Positions 35,164 to 45,281 of a stretch of DNA of 64,000 bases are shown piece by piece. Position numbers and translations under genes: made by a program. Source of the DNA: Lachnospiraceae bacterium (lineage in GTDB: Bacteria; Bacillota; Clostridia; Lachnospirales; Lachnospiraceae); the NCBI GenBank assembly GCA_910574715.1, contig CAJTCH010000022.1, positions 1-64,000 on the forward strand, in the 5' to 3' direction. The notes under the pieces were generated by a model, which did not search any database, was not told the DNA's origin, and saw only the letters and a program-made list of their open reading frames with translations. Position 1 is the first letter of the stretch; each line of letters starts with the position of its first letter.

Positions 35164-38085
35164 ATGAGTATCAGAGACTTGAAGACGTATGAGATATTGA
35201 AGGAAGAGGATTTGACCGGAATCCAGGCGAAGGGATATCTGCTCCGTCACAAGAAGAGCAGGGCCAGGGTTCTTTTGATAGAGAAGGATGACAATAACAA
35301 GGTGTTCAGTATCGGGTTCCGCACCCCGCCGGGAGACAGCACGGGAGTTCCGCATATTATGGAACATTCCGTCTTATGCGGTTCTAAGAATTTTCCGGCC
35401 AAGGATCCGTTTGTTGAGCTGGTAAAGGGATCGCTCAACACCTTTTTGAATGCCATGACCTATCCTGATAAGACGGTATATCCGGTGGCAAGCTGCAATG
35501 ACAAGGATTTCCAGAACCTGATGCATGTGTATATGGATGCGGTCCTCTATCCGAATATCTATGTCCACGAGGAGATCTTCCGCCAGGAAGGGTGGAGCTA
35601 TAAGCTGGATTCTGCTAAGGACAAGCTCCAATATAACGGCGTTGTCTACAATGAGATGAAGGGAGCGTTCTCTTCCCCGGAGGGTGTGCTCGACCGGGTG
35701 ATCCTTAACACGCTGTTCCCGGATACCTCCTATGCCAATGAATCGGGGGGCGACCCGGAGGCGATCCCGAACCTTACCTATGAGCAGTTTTTAGATTTTC
35801 ACAGACAATACTATCATCCGTCCAACAGCTACATTTACCTGTACGGGGATATGGATATGGAGGAGAAGCTTGCGTGGCTTGACCGGGAGTATCTAAGCGC
35901 CTTTGACGCCAGGACGGTGGATTCCGAGATCCGGTATCAGGAGCCTTTTGGGGAAATGCTGGAGAAGACGTTTGCCTATTCGATAGCAAGCGAGGAATCG
36001 GAGGTTGATAATACCTATCTTTCCTACAATAAGGTGATCGGCACCAGTCTTGATAAGGAGCTGTATCTGGCGTTCCAGATCTTGGATTACGCGCTGCTGT
36101 CTGCACCGGGGGCGCCGCTTAAGAAGGCTCTTACGGATGCGGGGATCGGGAAGGATATCATGGGCTCTTATGATAACGGGATCTATCAGCCGATCTTCTC
36201 TGTGATCTCGAAGAATGCCAATGAGGAGCAGAAGCAGGAATTTGTAGAGCTGATCGAGTCGGTGCTGTCTGATATTGTGAAGAACGGGATCGACAGGAAG
36301 GCTCTGGAAGCGGGGCTTAATTATCATGAATTCCGTTACCGCGAGGCCGACTTCGGCAATTATCCCAAGGGGCTGATGTATGGTCTGCAGATGATGGACA
36401 GCTGGCTCTATGATGAAGAGAAGCCGTTCATCCATGTGGAAGCTCTTGATACATTCGAATTTCTGAAAAAGCAGGTGGGAACCGGATATTATGAAGAGCT
36501 GATCCAGAAATACATTCTGGATAACACGCACGGGGCGGTCGTGATCGTCAATCCTGAGAAGGGGCGCACGGCAAGGATGGACGCGGAGCTTGACGCGAAG
36601 CTTCAGGCTTACAAGGCAAGCCTGACGGCGGACGAGGTGGAAGAGCTGGTGAAGAAGACCGCCGCTTTGGAGGAATACCAGTCCAAACCTGAGAAGGAAG
36701 AGGACTTAGAGCGGATTCCGGTGCTCAGAAGAGAGGACATTTCAAGGGAGATCGAGCCGATCGTAAACGAGGAGCTTAGGCTTGCAGACGTTCCGGTGAT
36801 CTTCCATGAGATCGAGACCAACGGGATCGGCTATGTGAGCGTGCTCTTTGACATCTCCGGGGTCAGAGAGGAGCTGCTTCCCTATGTGGGGATCCTGCAG
36901 TCGGCGCTGGGGATCATTGACACGGAGAATTACGGCTACGGAGAGCTGTTTAATGAGATCAATATGCATACCGGCGGGATCGGGACGTCTCTGGAGCTGT
37001 ACACGGATGTGACCAATATCCGGGAGAAAGCGTTCAAGGCTACATTTGAGATCAAAGGGAAGTCACTGTACGGGAAGCTTGCGGTCGTATTTGCTATGAT
37101 GAGCGAGATCCTCACGGCGTCCAGGCTGTCGGATACGAAGAGACTGAAGGAGATACTTGCAATGCTCAAATCAAGGCTTCTGATGCGGTTCCAGTCCTCC
37201 GGCCATACCACGGCCGCCCTGCGCGCGATGTCCTACGCTTCCCCGTCTGCGAAGCTTAAGGATATGACCAACGGTATAGAGTTCTATCAGACGGTTTCGC
37301 GTATCGAGGAGAACTTTGACGAAGAAAAAGAGCATCTGACAGAAGTCCTTGAAGGTCTGGCGAAGCAGTTGTTTTGCCCGGACAATATGATGATCAGCTA
37401 TACGGCCTCAAGAGAAGGCCTTGAAGGGATAGAAGGGTTCATCGGGGAGATGAAGAACCGCTTATACCAGGGGAAGACAGAAGAAGAATCTTGTGTCATC
37501 CACTGCGAGAAGAAGAACGAGGGCTTCAAGACGGCGTCCAAGGTGCAGTATGTGGCAAGGACCGGGAACTTCATCGACCATGGAGCGTCCTACACCGGCG
37601 CGCTGCAGATCTTGAAGGTGATCTTAAGCTATGATTACCTGTGGCAGAATATCCGTGTCAAAGGCGGGGCATACGGCTGCATGAGCAACTTCAACAGGAT
37701 CGGGGAGGGGTATTTTGTATCTTACCGCGACCCGAATCTTAGCCGGACGGTGGAGGTGTATGAAGGCGTCGTGGATTATCTTGAGAACTTTACCGTCAGC
37801 GAGCGCGATATGACGAAGTATATCATCGGAACCATGAGCAATATCGATCAGCCTATGACTCCGGCGATCAAGGGCGAACGTTCCATGAATCTCTATATGA
37901 ATAAGGTGAGCGCAGATATGATCCGGGAGGAGAGAAGTCAGATATTGGACGCAGGGCAGGAGGATATCCGCGCGCTTGCACGCGTGGCAAAGGCCGTGCT
38001 TAAGGCGGATCAGTTCTGTGTGATCGGCAGCGAGGAGAAGATAGAAGAGAATAGAGATATGTTCGGGACGGTGACAAGATTCTAG
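35164..38085 (+). CDS. M16C family zinc metalloprotease (presequence protease-like)
   Basis: 973 residues, the length of the two-chambered insulysin/PreP type. The inverted zinc motif HIMEH lies near residue 65, and the third ligand Glu is in VVYNEMKGAFSS near 163. The middle has the M16C-associated region, and the C-terminal half repeats the fold without zinc ligands (KGGAYGCMSNF). Such enzymes degrade short peptides in an enclosed chamber. AGGAG lies 14 bases before the ATG, slightly far. It precedes era by 43 bases. Confidence 0.9.
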   Translation: MSIRDLKTYEILKEEDLTGIQAKGYLLRHKKSRARVLLIEKDDNNKVFSIGFRTPPGDSTGVPHIMEHSVLCGSKNFPAKDPFVELVKGSLNTFLNAMTYPDKTVYPVASCNDKDFQNLMHVYMDAVLYPNIYVHEEIFRQEGWSYKLDSAKDKLQYNGVVYNEMKGAFSSPEGVLDRVILNTLFPDTSYANESGGDPEAIPNLTYEQFLDFHRQYYHPSNSYIYLYGDMDMEEKLAWLDREYLSAFDARTVDSEIRYQEPFGEMLEKTFAYSIASEESEVDNTYLSYNKVIGTSLDKELYLAFQILDYALLSAPGAPLKKALTDAGIGKDIMGSYDNGIYQPIFSVISKNANEEQKQEFVELIESVLSDIVKNGIDRKALEAGLNYHEFRYREADFGNYPKGLMYGLQMMDSWLYDEEKPFIHVEALDTFEFLKKQVGTGYYEELIQKYILDNTHGAVVIVNPEKGRTARMDAELDAKLQAYKASLTADEVEELVKKTAALEEYQSKPEKEEDLERIPVLRREDISREIEPIVNEELRLADVPVIFHEIETNGIGYVSVLFDISGVREELLPYVGILQSALGIIDTENYGYGELFNEINMHTGGIGTSLELYTDVTNIREKAFKATFEIKGKSLYGKLAVVFAMMSEILTASRLSDTKRLKEILAMLKSRLLMRFQSSGHTTAALRAMSYASPSAKLKDMTNGIEFYQTVSRIEENFDEEKEHLTEVLEGLAKQLFCPDNMMISYTASREGLEGIEGFIGEMKNRLYQGKTEEESCVIHCEKKNEGFKTASKVQYVARTGNFIDHGASYTGALQILKVILSYDYLWQNIRVKGGAYGCMSNFNRIGEGYFVSYRDPNLSRTVEVYEGVVDYLENFTVSERDMTKYIIGTMSNIDQPMTPAIKGERSMNLYMNKVSADMIREERSQILDAGQEDIRALARVAKAVLKADQFCVIGSEEKIEENRDMFGTVTRF

Positions 38086-38128
38086 TGTACTGTTACGGAA
38101 CATGCGCAAAAATAGAACAGGAGAAAGA

Positions 38129-39025
38129 ATGAAAAAGGATTATAAATCTGGTTTTGTAACTTTGATCGGCCGTCCCAACGTGGGGAAATCCACCCTTATG
38201 AATTATCTGATCGGCCAGAAGATCGCGATCACTTCCAATAAGCCGCAGACCACCCGCAACCGGATCCAGACGGTGCTGACCCTTGAAGAGGGGCAGATCG
38301 TGTTCGTGGATACACCGGGGATCCACAAGGCCAAGAACAAGCTCGGAGAGTATATGGTAAATGTTGCCGAGCGGACCTTGAACGAGGTGGATGTGGTGCT
38401 GTGGCTCGTAGAACCGACGACTTTCATAGGAGCCGGCGAGCAGCATATCGCGAAGCAGCTTAAGAAGGTGAAGACTCCGGTGGTGCTTGTGATCAACAAG
38501 ATTGACAGTGTGAAGCGGGAGGAAGTATTTCCGTCGATCGCGGCTTACAAGGATATCTATGATTTTGCGGAGATCGTTCCGGTCTCCGCGAGAAACGGGG
38601 ATAATACGGATGAATTACTTAAGGTCGTGATGAAGTATCTTCCCTATGGGCCGCAGTTCTATGATGAAGAGACCGTTACGGACCAGCCGGAGCGTCAGAT
38701 CGTGGCGGAGCTGATCCGGGAGAAGGCGCTTCACTGTCTGGAGGATGAGATCCCTCACGGGATCGCGGTGGCGATCGACCGCATGAAGACGAATAATAAA
38801 GTCATGCATATCGACGCGACGATCATCTGCGAGCGGGATTCGCACAAGGGGATAATTATTGGCAAACAAGGAAATATGTTGAAAAAGATCGGCAGCACCG
38901 CCAGGTATGAGATTGAAAGAATGCTGGAAATGCAGGTAAATCTCAAGCTTTGGGTCAAAGTGAAGAAGGATTGGCGGGACAGTGAATTCCTGATGAAAAA
39001 TTTTGGATATCGGGAAGAAGAATAA
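38129..39025 (+). CDS. era: GTPase Era
   Basis: 298 residues. G1 GRPNVGKST, G2 TTRNR, G3 DTPGIHK, G4 NKID and G5 SARNGDN are all present, followed by a C-terminal KH RNA-binding domain (GIIIGKQGNMLKKIGSTARY). Era binds 16S rRNA and helps mature the small ribosome subunit. ATG 38129 is chosen for its AGGAGA site and family match (MKKDYKSGFVTLIG); an ATG at 38102 has no ribosome site. It leads into yqzL-like and recO, a known Firmicute gene order. Confidence 0.95.
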   Translation: MKKDYKSGFVTLIGRPNVGKSTLMNYLIGQKIAITSNKPQTTRNRIQTVLTLEEGQIVFVDTPGIHKAKNKLGEYMVNVAERTLNEVDVVLWLVEPTTFIGAGEQHIAKQLKKVKTPVVLVINKIDSVKREEVFPSIAAYKDIYDFAEIVPVSARNGDNTDELLKVVMKYLPYGPQFYDEETVTDQPERQIVAELIREKALHCLEDEIPHGIAVAIDRMKTNNKVMHIDATIICERDSHKGIIIGKQGNMLKKIGSTARYEIERMLEMQVNLKLWVKVKKDWRDSEFLMKNFGYREEE

Positions 39026-39087
39026 AATAATGTGCTTCCGGGACACCCTAATCTTGTAAAGATATTTGTCAGGGATGAGGTGACATC

Positions 39088-39258
39088 ATGGAAGAAGATT
39101 ACTGGAAGCGGTTTCTTGAATCAGGGAAGATCAAGGATTATCTGTATTATAAAGGGATGGCAATCTGCAAACAGGTCATAGACTACTATGAAAGCGGTGA
39201 AAGCGGTGAATCAGATTACAGTAACCGGCATGGTGCTTGCAGCGACACCGGTTGGTGA
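39088..39258 (+). CDS. YqzL-like small protein, 56 residues
   Basis: ATG 39088 follows GATGAGGTGA and opens 56 codons to TGA 39256. The pattern W-x2-F-x2-SG-x-I-x2-YL (YWKRFLESGKIKDYLYYKGM) resembles the tiny YqzL protein encoded before recO in Bacillus. Its function is unknown. Position between era and recO supports the call. Its last 24 codons overlap the start of recO in another frame, so the tail may be non-essential. Confidence 0.7.
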   Translation: MEEDYWKRFLESGKIKDYLYYKGMAICKQVIDYYESGESGESDYSNRHGACSDTGW

Positions 39259-39949
39259 ATACGACAGACGCATAGTTGTCCTTACGAAGGAGAGAGGGAA
39301 GATCGCGGCATTTGCGAGGGGGGCGAGGAAGCCCAACAGCGCGCTGGTGGGAGTGACGAGCCCGTTTTCTTTCGGGGAATTTACCGTTTATGAGGGGCGG
39401 ACATCATATACATTGGTGTCGGCCTCTATTTCCAATTATTTTCAGGAGCTTCGGCTGGATGTGGAGGGTGCGTATTACGGATTCTACTTTATGGAGCTTG
39501 CCAATTATTATGCCAGGGAGGCCAATGATGAGACGGCGCTTCTTAAGCTTCTGTACCAGACCATGCGGGCGCTGGTGAACCCTAGGATCCCCAACAGGCT
39601 GATCCGGTACATATATGAGCTCAAGGTGATCGCGGTCAACGGCGAAGGGCCGCAGGTATTCGAGTGCGTCTGCTGCAGGTCAGCAGAGCAGGGACAGGTG
39701 TTTAGTGTAGAACGGGGCGGTCTTATATGCGGCCGTTGCAGGGAGAAATGTACGGACGGCAGGACGCTGCTGACATCTACGTTATATACGCTTCAATACA
39801 TTATCTCGTCGCCGGTTGAGAAGCTCTATACCTTCGTAGTGAAGGAAGAGGTCTTAGAGGAATTGGGGAAACTCGTGACGGATTATCTTGCCAGGTATCT
39901 TGGAAAACATTTTAAATCACTGGAAATCCTGGAAACAATTATGCAATAA
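39188..39949 (+). CDS. recO: DNA repair protein RecO
   Basis: RecO loads RecA on single-stranded DNA together with RecR. The N-terminal OB domain has ITVTGMVLAATPVGEYDRRI and GKIAAFARGARKP; the C-terminal domain carries a zinc site CVCCRSAEQ...CGRCREKC. 253 residues is normal. The ATG at 39188 lies inside the YqzL-like gene; a GTG at 39206 is also possible. Two tandem copies of GAAAGCGGT (39190-39207) lie at the start and are shared by both genes. Confidence 0.92.
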   Translation: MKAVKAVNQITVTGMVLAATPVGEYDRRIVVLTKERGKIAAFARGARKPNSALVGVTSPFSFGEFTVYEGRTSYTLVSASISNYFQELRLDVEGAYYGFYFMELANYYAREANDETALLKLLYQTMRALVNPRIPNRLIRYIYELKVIAVNGEGPQVFECVCCRSAEQGQVFSVERGGLICGRCREKCTDGRTLLTSTLYTLQYIISSPVEKLYTFVVKEEVLEELGKLVTDYLARYLGKHFKSLEILETIMQ

Positions 39950-39952
39950 TAC

Positions 39953-39981
39953 TTGAAAAGACGAGGGGTTGACGGTATAAT
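39953..39981 (+). promoter_or_regulatory. Promoter of the glycyl-tRNA synthetase gene
   Basis: TTGAAA at 39953-39958 and TATAAT at 39976-39981 with a 17-base spacer. The leader is about 25-30 bases, so there is no room for a T-box. Confidence 0.75.
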
Positions 39982-40013
39982 AAGAAAATCATAGAAGAAG
40001 GTGAGGAAGAGAT

Positions 40014-41405
40014 ATGGTAGAAAAGACTATGGACAAGATCGTAGCATTGGCGAAAACCAGGGGGTTCGTTTATCCAGGGTCTGAGATCTATGGCGGGCTT
40101 GCCAATACATGGGATTACGGTAACCTTGGAGTGGAATTGAAGAATAACGTTAAGAGGGCGTGGTGGCAGAAGTTCGTGCAGGAGTCCCCGTATAATGTAG
40201 GTGTGGACTGTGCGATCCTGATGAATCCTCAGACCTGGGTGGCAAGCGGACATCTGGGTGGATTCAGTGATCCTCTTATGGACTGTAAAGAGTGCCATGA
40301 GCGTTTTCGTGCGGACAAGATGATCGAAGATTATGCCCATGAGAATAACATAGATATCGGAGACAGCATTGACGGATGGAGCCATGAGCAGATGGAGGCT
40401 TATATCAGGGAGCATGAGATTCCATGCCCGACCTGCGGCAAGCATAATTTCACGGAGATCCGCGAGTTCAACCTGATGTTCAAGACCTTCCAGGGAGTTA
40501 CGGAGGATGCTAAGAGCATCGTGTATCTGCGTCCGGAGACTGCCCAGGGTATCTTCGTTAATTTCAAGAATGTACAGCGTACCTCCAGGAAGAAGATCCC
40601 GTTTGGTATCTGCCAGGTTGGTAAGTCCTTCCGTAATGAGATCACACCAGGTAACTTTACCTTCCGTACCAGAGAGTTCGAGCAGATGGAGTTAGAGTTC
40701 TTCTGTGAGCCGGATACAGACCTTGAGTGGTTTGCATACTGGAAACAGTTCTGTCTTGACTGGCTTAAAGCGCTGGGCCTTAAGGAAGAAGAGGTTCGTT
40801 ACCGCGACCATTCACCGGAAGAATTAAGCCACTACAGCAAGGCTACGACAGACGTTGAGTTCTTATTCCCATTCGGCTGGGGTGAGCTGTGGGGAATTGC
40901 TGACAGGACGGACTTTGACCTGACACAGCACCAGAATACTTCCAAGCAGGATATGTCATATTTTGATGATGAGAAGAAGATCAAATATATTCCGTATGTT
41001 ATTGAGCCTTCACTGGGAGCGGACCGTATGGTTCTCGCGTTCCTGTGCAGCGCATATGACGAGGAAGAGCTTGAAGGCGGCGATATGAGAACAGTCCTTC
41101 ACTTCCATCCGGCGCTTGCACCGGTTAAGATCGGTGTGCTGCCGCTGTCCAAGAAGCTGAATGAAGGTGCTGAGAAGGTATACGCACAGCTTTCTAAGAA
41201 GTATAACTGCGAGTATGACGAGCGCGGCAATATCGGTAAGCGCTACCGCCGTCAGGATGAGATCGGAACACCGTTCTGTGTGACTTATGATTTCGATTCT
41301 GAGGAGGACGGTGCAGTAACGGTTCGGGACCGTGACTCCATGGAGCAGGAGAGAGTGAAGATCGACGAGCTTGACGCTTATTTTGCTAAAAAATTTGAAT
41401 GGTAA
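40014..41405 (+). CDS. glyS: Glycyl-tRNA synthetase (single-chain, class II)
   Basis: 463 residues of the dimeric eukaryote/Gram-positive type. It begins [20 protein letters not shown]; motif 2 is [19 protein letters not shown] with [12 protein letters not shown] before it; motif 3 is GADRMVLAF; the anticodon-binding domain is C-terminal ([13 protein letters not shown]). It charges tRNA-Gly. The gene stands alone between a promoter and a weak hairpin. Confidence 0.95.
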   Translation: MVEKTMDKIVALAKTRGFVYPGSEIYGGLANTWDYGNLGVELKNNVKRAWWQKFVQESPYNVGVDCAILMNPQTWVASGHLGGFSDPLMDCKECHERFRADKMIEDYAHENNIDIGDSIDGWSHEQMEAYIREHEIPCPTCGKHNFTEIREFNLMFKTFQGVTEDAKSIVYLRPETAQGIFVNFKNVQRTSRKKIPFGICQVGKSFRNEITPGNFTFRTREFEQMELEFFCEPDTDLEWFAYWKQFCLDWLKALGLKEEEVRYRDHSPEELSHYSKATTDVEFLFPFGWGELWGIADRTDFDLTQHQNTSKQDMSYFDDEKKIKYIPYVIEPSLGADRMVLAFLCSAYDEEELEGGDMRTVLHFHPALAPVKIGVLPLSKKLNEGAEKVYAQLSKKYNCEYDERGNIGKRYRRQDEIGTPFCVTYDFDSEEDGAVTVRDRDSMEQERVKIDELDAYFAKKFEW

Positions 41406-41414
41406 TATTCTATA

Positions 41415-41450
41415 TAGGGACGTGGTGAATGGTAATTTACTGCGTCCCTA
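41415..41450 (+). terminator. Hairpin after glyS
   Basis: TAGGGACG and CGTCCCTA form an 8-bp stem with a 20-base loop, 10 bases after the stop. The following AAATTATACT is only weakly T-rich, so termination may be partial. Confidence 0.5.
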
Positions 41451-41469
41451 AATTATACTCTAAAATCCA

Positions 41470-41498
41470 TTGTTTACAATGTTGGTGAGTGTTATAAT
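41470..41498 (+). promoter_or_regulatory. Promoter of the threonine catabolism operon
   Basis: TTGTTT at 41470-41475 and TATAAT at 41493-41498 with a 17-base spacer, 53 bases before tdh. Confidence 0.65.
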
Positions 41499-41551
41499 GG
41501 CATCATATAGAATGCCGCCGGACAGGCGGCAGGAACAGGAGGAATATAGTA

Positions 41552-42613
41552 TTGAGTGAGAAGAACGACGGACTGATGTGGGCGCTGGTGAAGGAGAAGC
41601 CCCAGGAAGGGCTGTGGTTGAAGCGAGTGCCGGTTCCGGAGGTAGGGCCGAATGATGTTAAGATCAAAATTAGGAAGACGGCAATCTGCGGAACGGATGT
41701 GCACATTTATCAGTGGAACGACTGGGCGCAGCATACAATCCCGATTGGCTTGACAGCCGGACACGAGTATGTTGGTGAAGTTGTTGAGGTAGGGAACGGA
41801 GTCAGAGGATTTAAGCCTGGGTATCTGGTATCCGGTGAAGGTCATATTACCTGTGGGAAATGCAGGAACTGTCTGGAGGGGCATAAGGAGAATTGTAAGG
41901 ATGCGAAGGGTGTAGGCGTGAACCGTAACGGAGCATTTGCGGAATATCTTGTGATCCCGTCTTCCAATGTATGGCCGTGTAACCCGGCGATCCCGGAAGA
42001 GATGTATGCGATCTTCGATCCCTTTGGGAATGCAACCCATACGGCGCTGTCTTATGAGATGCTTGGGGAAGATGTGCTGATTGCAGGAGCGGGACCGATT
42101 GGATGTATGGCGGCGGCGATCGCGAAGTTTTCAGGGGCAAGACATGTTGTCGTGACCGATATGAATCCTTACAGGCTGGAGCTGGCCGAGAAGCTTGGAG
42201 CTACAAGGACGGTGAATCTGAAGGAAGAGAAGCTTGCGGATGTAATGAAGGATATCGGCATGACAGAAGGATTCGACGTGGGGCTTGAGATGTCCGGGTC
42301 ACAGGCAGGGCTGCACGATATGATCCATAATATGAAGCACGGCGGAAATATTGCGCTGCTTGGACTCCAAAGAACGGACGCGACTGTGGATCTGGAGACA
42401 GTGATCTTTAACGGGCTGAATATCCGGGGAATTTATGGAAGAAAGGTGTGGGATACCTGGTATAAGATGTCTACAATGATTCAGGCGGGACTGGATATTT
42501 CCCCGATCATTACACATCATTTTGATATCAAGGATTATGAAAAGGGCTTTGAGGCGATGATTTCCGGACAGTCAGGCAAGGTAATCCTTGATTGGGCGCA
42601 TGTGAATGATTAA
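41552..42613 (+). CDS. tdh: L-threonine 3-dehydrogenase (zinc type)
   Basis: A medium-chain dehydrogenase that oxidises threonine to 2-amino-3-ketobutyrate with NAD. The catalytic zinc site is in [16 protein letters not shown] and GHEYVG; the structural zinc cysteines are in [15 protein letters not shown]; the NAD motif is [14 protein letters not shown]. The start codon is TTG at 41552, supported by AGGAGGAA and by the family start. The next gene, kbl, completes the pathway, which confirms the substrate. Confidence 0.92.
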   Translation: MSEKNDGLMWALVKEKPQEGLWLKRVPVPEVGPNDVKIKIRKTAICGTDVHIYQWNDWAQHTIPIGLTAGHEYVGEVVEVGNGVRGFKPGYLVSGEGHITCGKCRNCLEGHKENCKDAKGVGVNRNGAFAEYLVIPSSNVWPCNPAIPEEMYAIFDPFGNATHTALSYEMLGEDVLIAGAGPIGCMAAAIAKFSGARHVVVTDMNPYRLELAEKLGATRTVNLKEEKLADVMKDIGMTEGFDVGLEMSGSQAGLHDMIHNMKHGGNIALLGLQRTDATVDLETVIFNGLNIRGIYGRKVWDTWYKMSTMIQAGLDISPIITHHFDIKDYEKGFEAMISGQSGKVILDWAHVND

Positions 42614-42642
42614 GAATAGAGTAAGAGGGAGATGATATTAAG

Positions 42643-43836
42643 ATGGCACGTAAAAATGATATTTTGAGTATTTATACCAAAGAAGTAGAAGGGATCAAAG
42701 AAGCGGGTCTGTTCAAGGGCGAGGCTCCGTTTGTCTCTCCGCAGGGGGCGAGGGTGAAGCTGGAGGACGGAAGAGAGCTTCTTTGCATGTGTGCGAATAA
42801 TTATCTGGGACTGGGCGATCATCCGCGTCTGATCGAGGCGGCGAAGAGAACCTATGATGAGAAGGGATATGGAGTGGCTTCCGTTCGGTTTATATGCGGA
42901 ACACAGGATATCCATAAGAAGCTGGAGAAGAAGATATCCGAGTTCCTTGGGACAGACGATACAATCCTGTATTCTTCCTGCTTTGATGCGAATGGAGGAT
43001 TATTTGAGACGATCCTGACGGCAGACGATGCTGTGATCAGTGATGAGCTGAACCATGCGTCTATTATTGACGGTGTCCGTCTGTGCAAGGCAAAGAGATT
43101 CCGCTATAAGAATAACGATATGGGCGATCTGGAGGCGAAGCTTAAGGAGGCGGACGAGGCCGGTGCGAGGATCAAGCTGATCGCGACGGACGGTGTGTTC
43201 TCCATGGACGGGATCATCTGCAACCTGAAAGGCGTATGTGATCTGGCGGATCAGTACAATGCGCTGGTGATGGTGGACGACAGTCATGCGGTTGGATTCG
43301 TAGGCAAGACCGGGCGCGGGACGCCGGAGCATTGCGGTGTACAGGGGCGTGTGGATATTATCACGGGAACTCTGGGCAAAGCTCTCGGAGGAGCATCCGG
43401 CGGATATACGTCAGGCCGCAGAGAGATCATTGACCTTCTGCGCCAGAGAAGCCGCCCGTACCTGTTCTCTAATTCCCTGGCGCCGGCGATCGCGGGGGCT
43501 AGTATCGAATTATTCGATATGCTGGATGAGAGTACCGAGCTTCGGGATCATCTGGAGGAAGTAACGGCATACTACCGCAAGGAGCTGGTGGACAATGGAT
43601 TCGATATCATTCAGGGAACTCATCCGTGTGTGCCGGTGATGCTGTATGACGAGAAGACGGCGGCTGAATTTGCGAAGCGGATGATGGAGAAGGGAGTCTA
43701 TGTGGTGGCGTTCTCTTATCCGGTGGTTCCGAAAGGGAAGGCAAGGATCCGTACACAGGTATGTGCGAGCCATACAAAAGAGGATATAGACTTTATTGTA
43801 AAGTGCTTCAAAGAAGTAAGAGAAGAGATGAAATAG
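42643..43836 (+). CDS. kbl: Glycine C-acetyltransferase (2-amino-3-ketobutyrate CoA ligase)
   Basis: A PLP enzyme of 397 residues in the alpha-oxoamine synthase family. It cleaves 2-amino-3-ketobutyrate with CoA to glycine and acetyl-CoA. The PLP lysine is in [15 protein letters not shown] near residue 245; [16 protein letters not shown] and [11 protein letters not shown] are family motifs. It follows tdh by 29 bases. Together they turn threonine into glycine and acetyl-CoA, with NADH formed. Confidence 0.93.
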   Translation: MARKNDILSIYTKEVEGIKEAGLFKGEAPFVSPQGARVKLEDGRELLCMCANNYLGLGDHPRLIEAAKRTYDEKGYGVASVRFICGTQDIHKKLEKKISEFLGTDDTILYSSCFDANGGLFETILTADDAVISDELNHASIIDGVRLCKAKRFRYKNNDMGDLEAKLKEADEAGARIKLIATDGVFSMDGIICNLKGVCDLADQYNALVMVDDSHAVGFVGKTGRGTPEHCGVQGRVDIITGTLGKALGGASGGYTSGRREIIDLLRQRSRPYLFSNSLAPAIAGASIELFDMLDESTELRDHLEEVTAYYRKELVDNGFDIIQGTHPCVPVMLYDEKTAAEFAKRMMEKGVYVVAFSYPVVPKGKARIRTQVCASHTKEDIDFIVKCFKEVREEMK

Positions 43837-43868
43837 GGAGAGAATAAAATTTAAGGAGGAGTCAGGAT

Positions 43869-45266
43869 ATGGGCAAGGAAAATATTTGGAAATCATATGC
43901 CGCACCGGCGCGCAGGGAGTTGGAGAGGATCAGCGATGATTATAAGGCGTGTCTGGATGCGGGTAAGACGGAGCGTGAGTGTGTGAAGCTTACGGTGGAC
44001 AGGATTGAGAAGAAGGGATACAAGTCTCTGGAATCGGTTCTCAAGGCCGGACAGCCGCTGAAGTCCGGGGATAAGGTATATGCGGTGTGCATGGACAAAG
44101 CCATTGCGGTATTCCATATCGGGAAACGGCCGCTGGAGGAAGGGATGAACATCTTGGGGGCGCATATTGATTCTCCGCGTATTGATATCAAGCAGAATCC
44201 GTTATATGAGAGTGATGAATTCGCTTATCTGGATACGCATTATTACGGTGGGATTAAGAAGTACCAGTGGGTTGCGATTCCGCTTGCGCTGCATGGTGTC
44301 ATTGCGAAGAAGGACGGAACGGTAGTTGAGGTGAATATCGGGGATAAGGATGAGGATCCGGTGTTTGTCATCACGGATCTGCTGGTTCATCTTGCGGCGA
44401 AGCAGATGGAGAAGAAGGCCAATGAGGTGATCGAGGGGGAGAAGCTTGATATCCTCTTTGGAAGCTGCCCGCTTGAGCAGGACAAGGATCTGGACAAAGA
44501 AGAGAAGGAGGCTGTGAAGTCTAATGTGATGAGGATCCTCAAGGAATATTATAATATGGAAGAGGATGATTTCGCATCGGCGGAGCTTGAGATCGTTCCG
44601 GCGGGAAGGGCAAGAGACTGTGGAATCGACAGGAGTATGATACTGGCGTATGGACAGGACGACAGGGTATGTGCGTTCACATCTTTGTTCGCGATCTTGG
44701 ATGTGGAAGAGGTAGAGAAGACAGCCTGCTGTATCCTGGTGGACAAGGAAGAGATCGGAAGCGTAGGGGCGACCGGTATGCATTCCCGTTTCTTCGAGAA
44801 TGTGATCGCAGAAATGATCGCGTTGGAGGGAAGCGAGTCTGAGCTTAAGGTAAGACGTGCGCTGCAGAACTCAAGGATGCTTTCTTCTGATGTAAGCGCG
44901 GCGTATGACCCCATGTTCGCAGAGGCATTTGAGAAGCGCAGTTCAGCCTTCTTCGGGAAGGGTCTGGTATTTAATAAATTTACCGGAAGCAGGGGCAAAG
45001 GCGGCTCCAATGATGCGAACGCCGAATATCTGGCGCGGATCAGGAAAGCGATGGAGGACCACGAGGTGGCGTATCAGTTCGCGGAGCTTGGCAAGGTAGA
45101 CGTCGGCGGAGGCGGAACGATCGCCTATATCATGGCGAATTACGGGATGGAAGTCATCGACAGCGGCGTACCGGTATTAAGCATGCATGCGCCGTGGGAA
45201 GTGACCAGCAAGGCAGATGTATATGAAGCATACAAAGGCTACAAAGCATTTTTGCTCGAGATGTAG
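43869..45266 (+). CDS. M18 family aminopeptidase
   Basis: 465 residues, the long form of M18 zinc aminopeptidases (aspartyl aminopeptidase type, forming large shells). Metal-binding and catalytic stretches: GAHIDSPRID, DKEEIGSVGATGMHSRF, SSDVSAAYDP and the final VPVLSMHAPWEVTSK. It cuts N-terminal residues, probably acidic or hydrophobic, from peptides in the cytoplasm. AAGGAGG lies before the ATG. It follows kbl by 32 bases and may share its transcript. Confidence 0.9.
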   Translation: MGKENIWKSYAAPARRELERISDDYKACLDAGKTERECVKLTVDRIEKKGYKSLESVLKAGQPLKSGDKVYAVCMDKAIAVFHIGKRPLEEGMNILGAHIDSPRIDIKQNPLYESDEFAYLDTHYYGGIKKYQWVAIPLALHGVIAKKDGTVVEVNIGDKDEDPVFVITDLLVHLAAKQMEKKANEVIEGEKLDILFGSCPLEQDKDLDKEEKEAVKSNVMRILKEYYNMEEDDFASAELEIVPAGRARDCGIDRSMILAYGQDDRVCAFTSLFAILDVEEVEKTACCILVDKEEIGSVGATGMHSRFFENVIAEMIALEGSESELKVRRALQNSRMLSSDVSAAYDPMFAEAFEKRSSAFFGKGLVFNKFTGSRGKGGSNDANAEYLARIRKAMEDHEVAYQFAELGKVDVGGGGTIAYIMANYGMEVIDSGVPVLSMHAPWEVTSKADVYEAYKGYKAFLLEM

Positions 45267-45281
45267 GAAGAGGGATAGGAT

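Noticed and set aside
39950-40013. A T-box leader before glyS
   Set aside because: The gap is only 64 bases and holds a complete promoter; there is no room and no T-box core.
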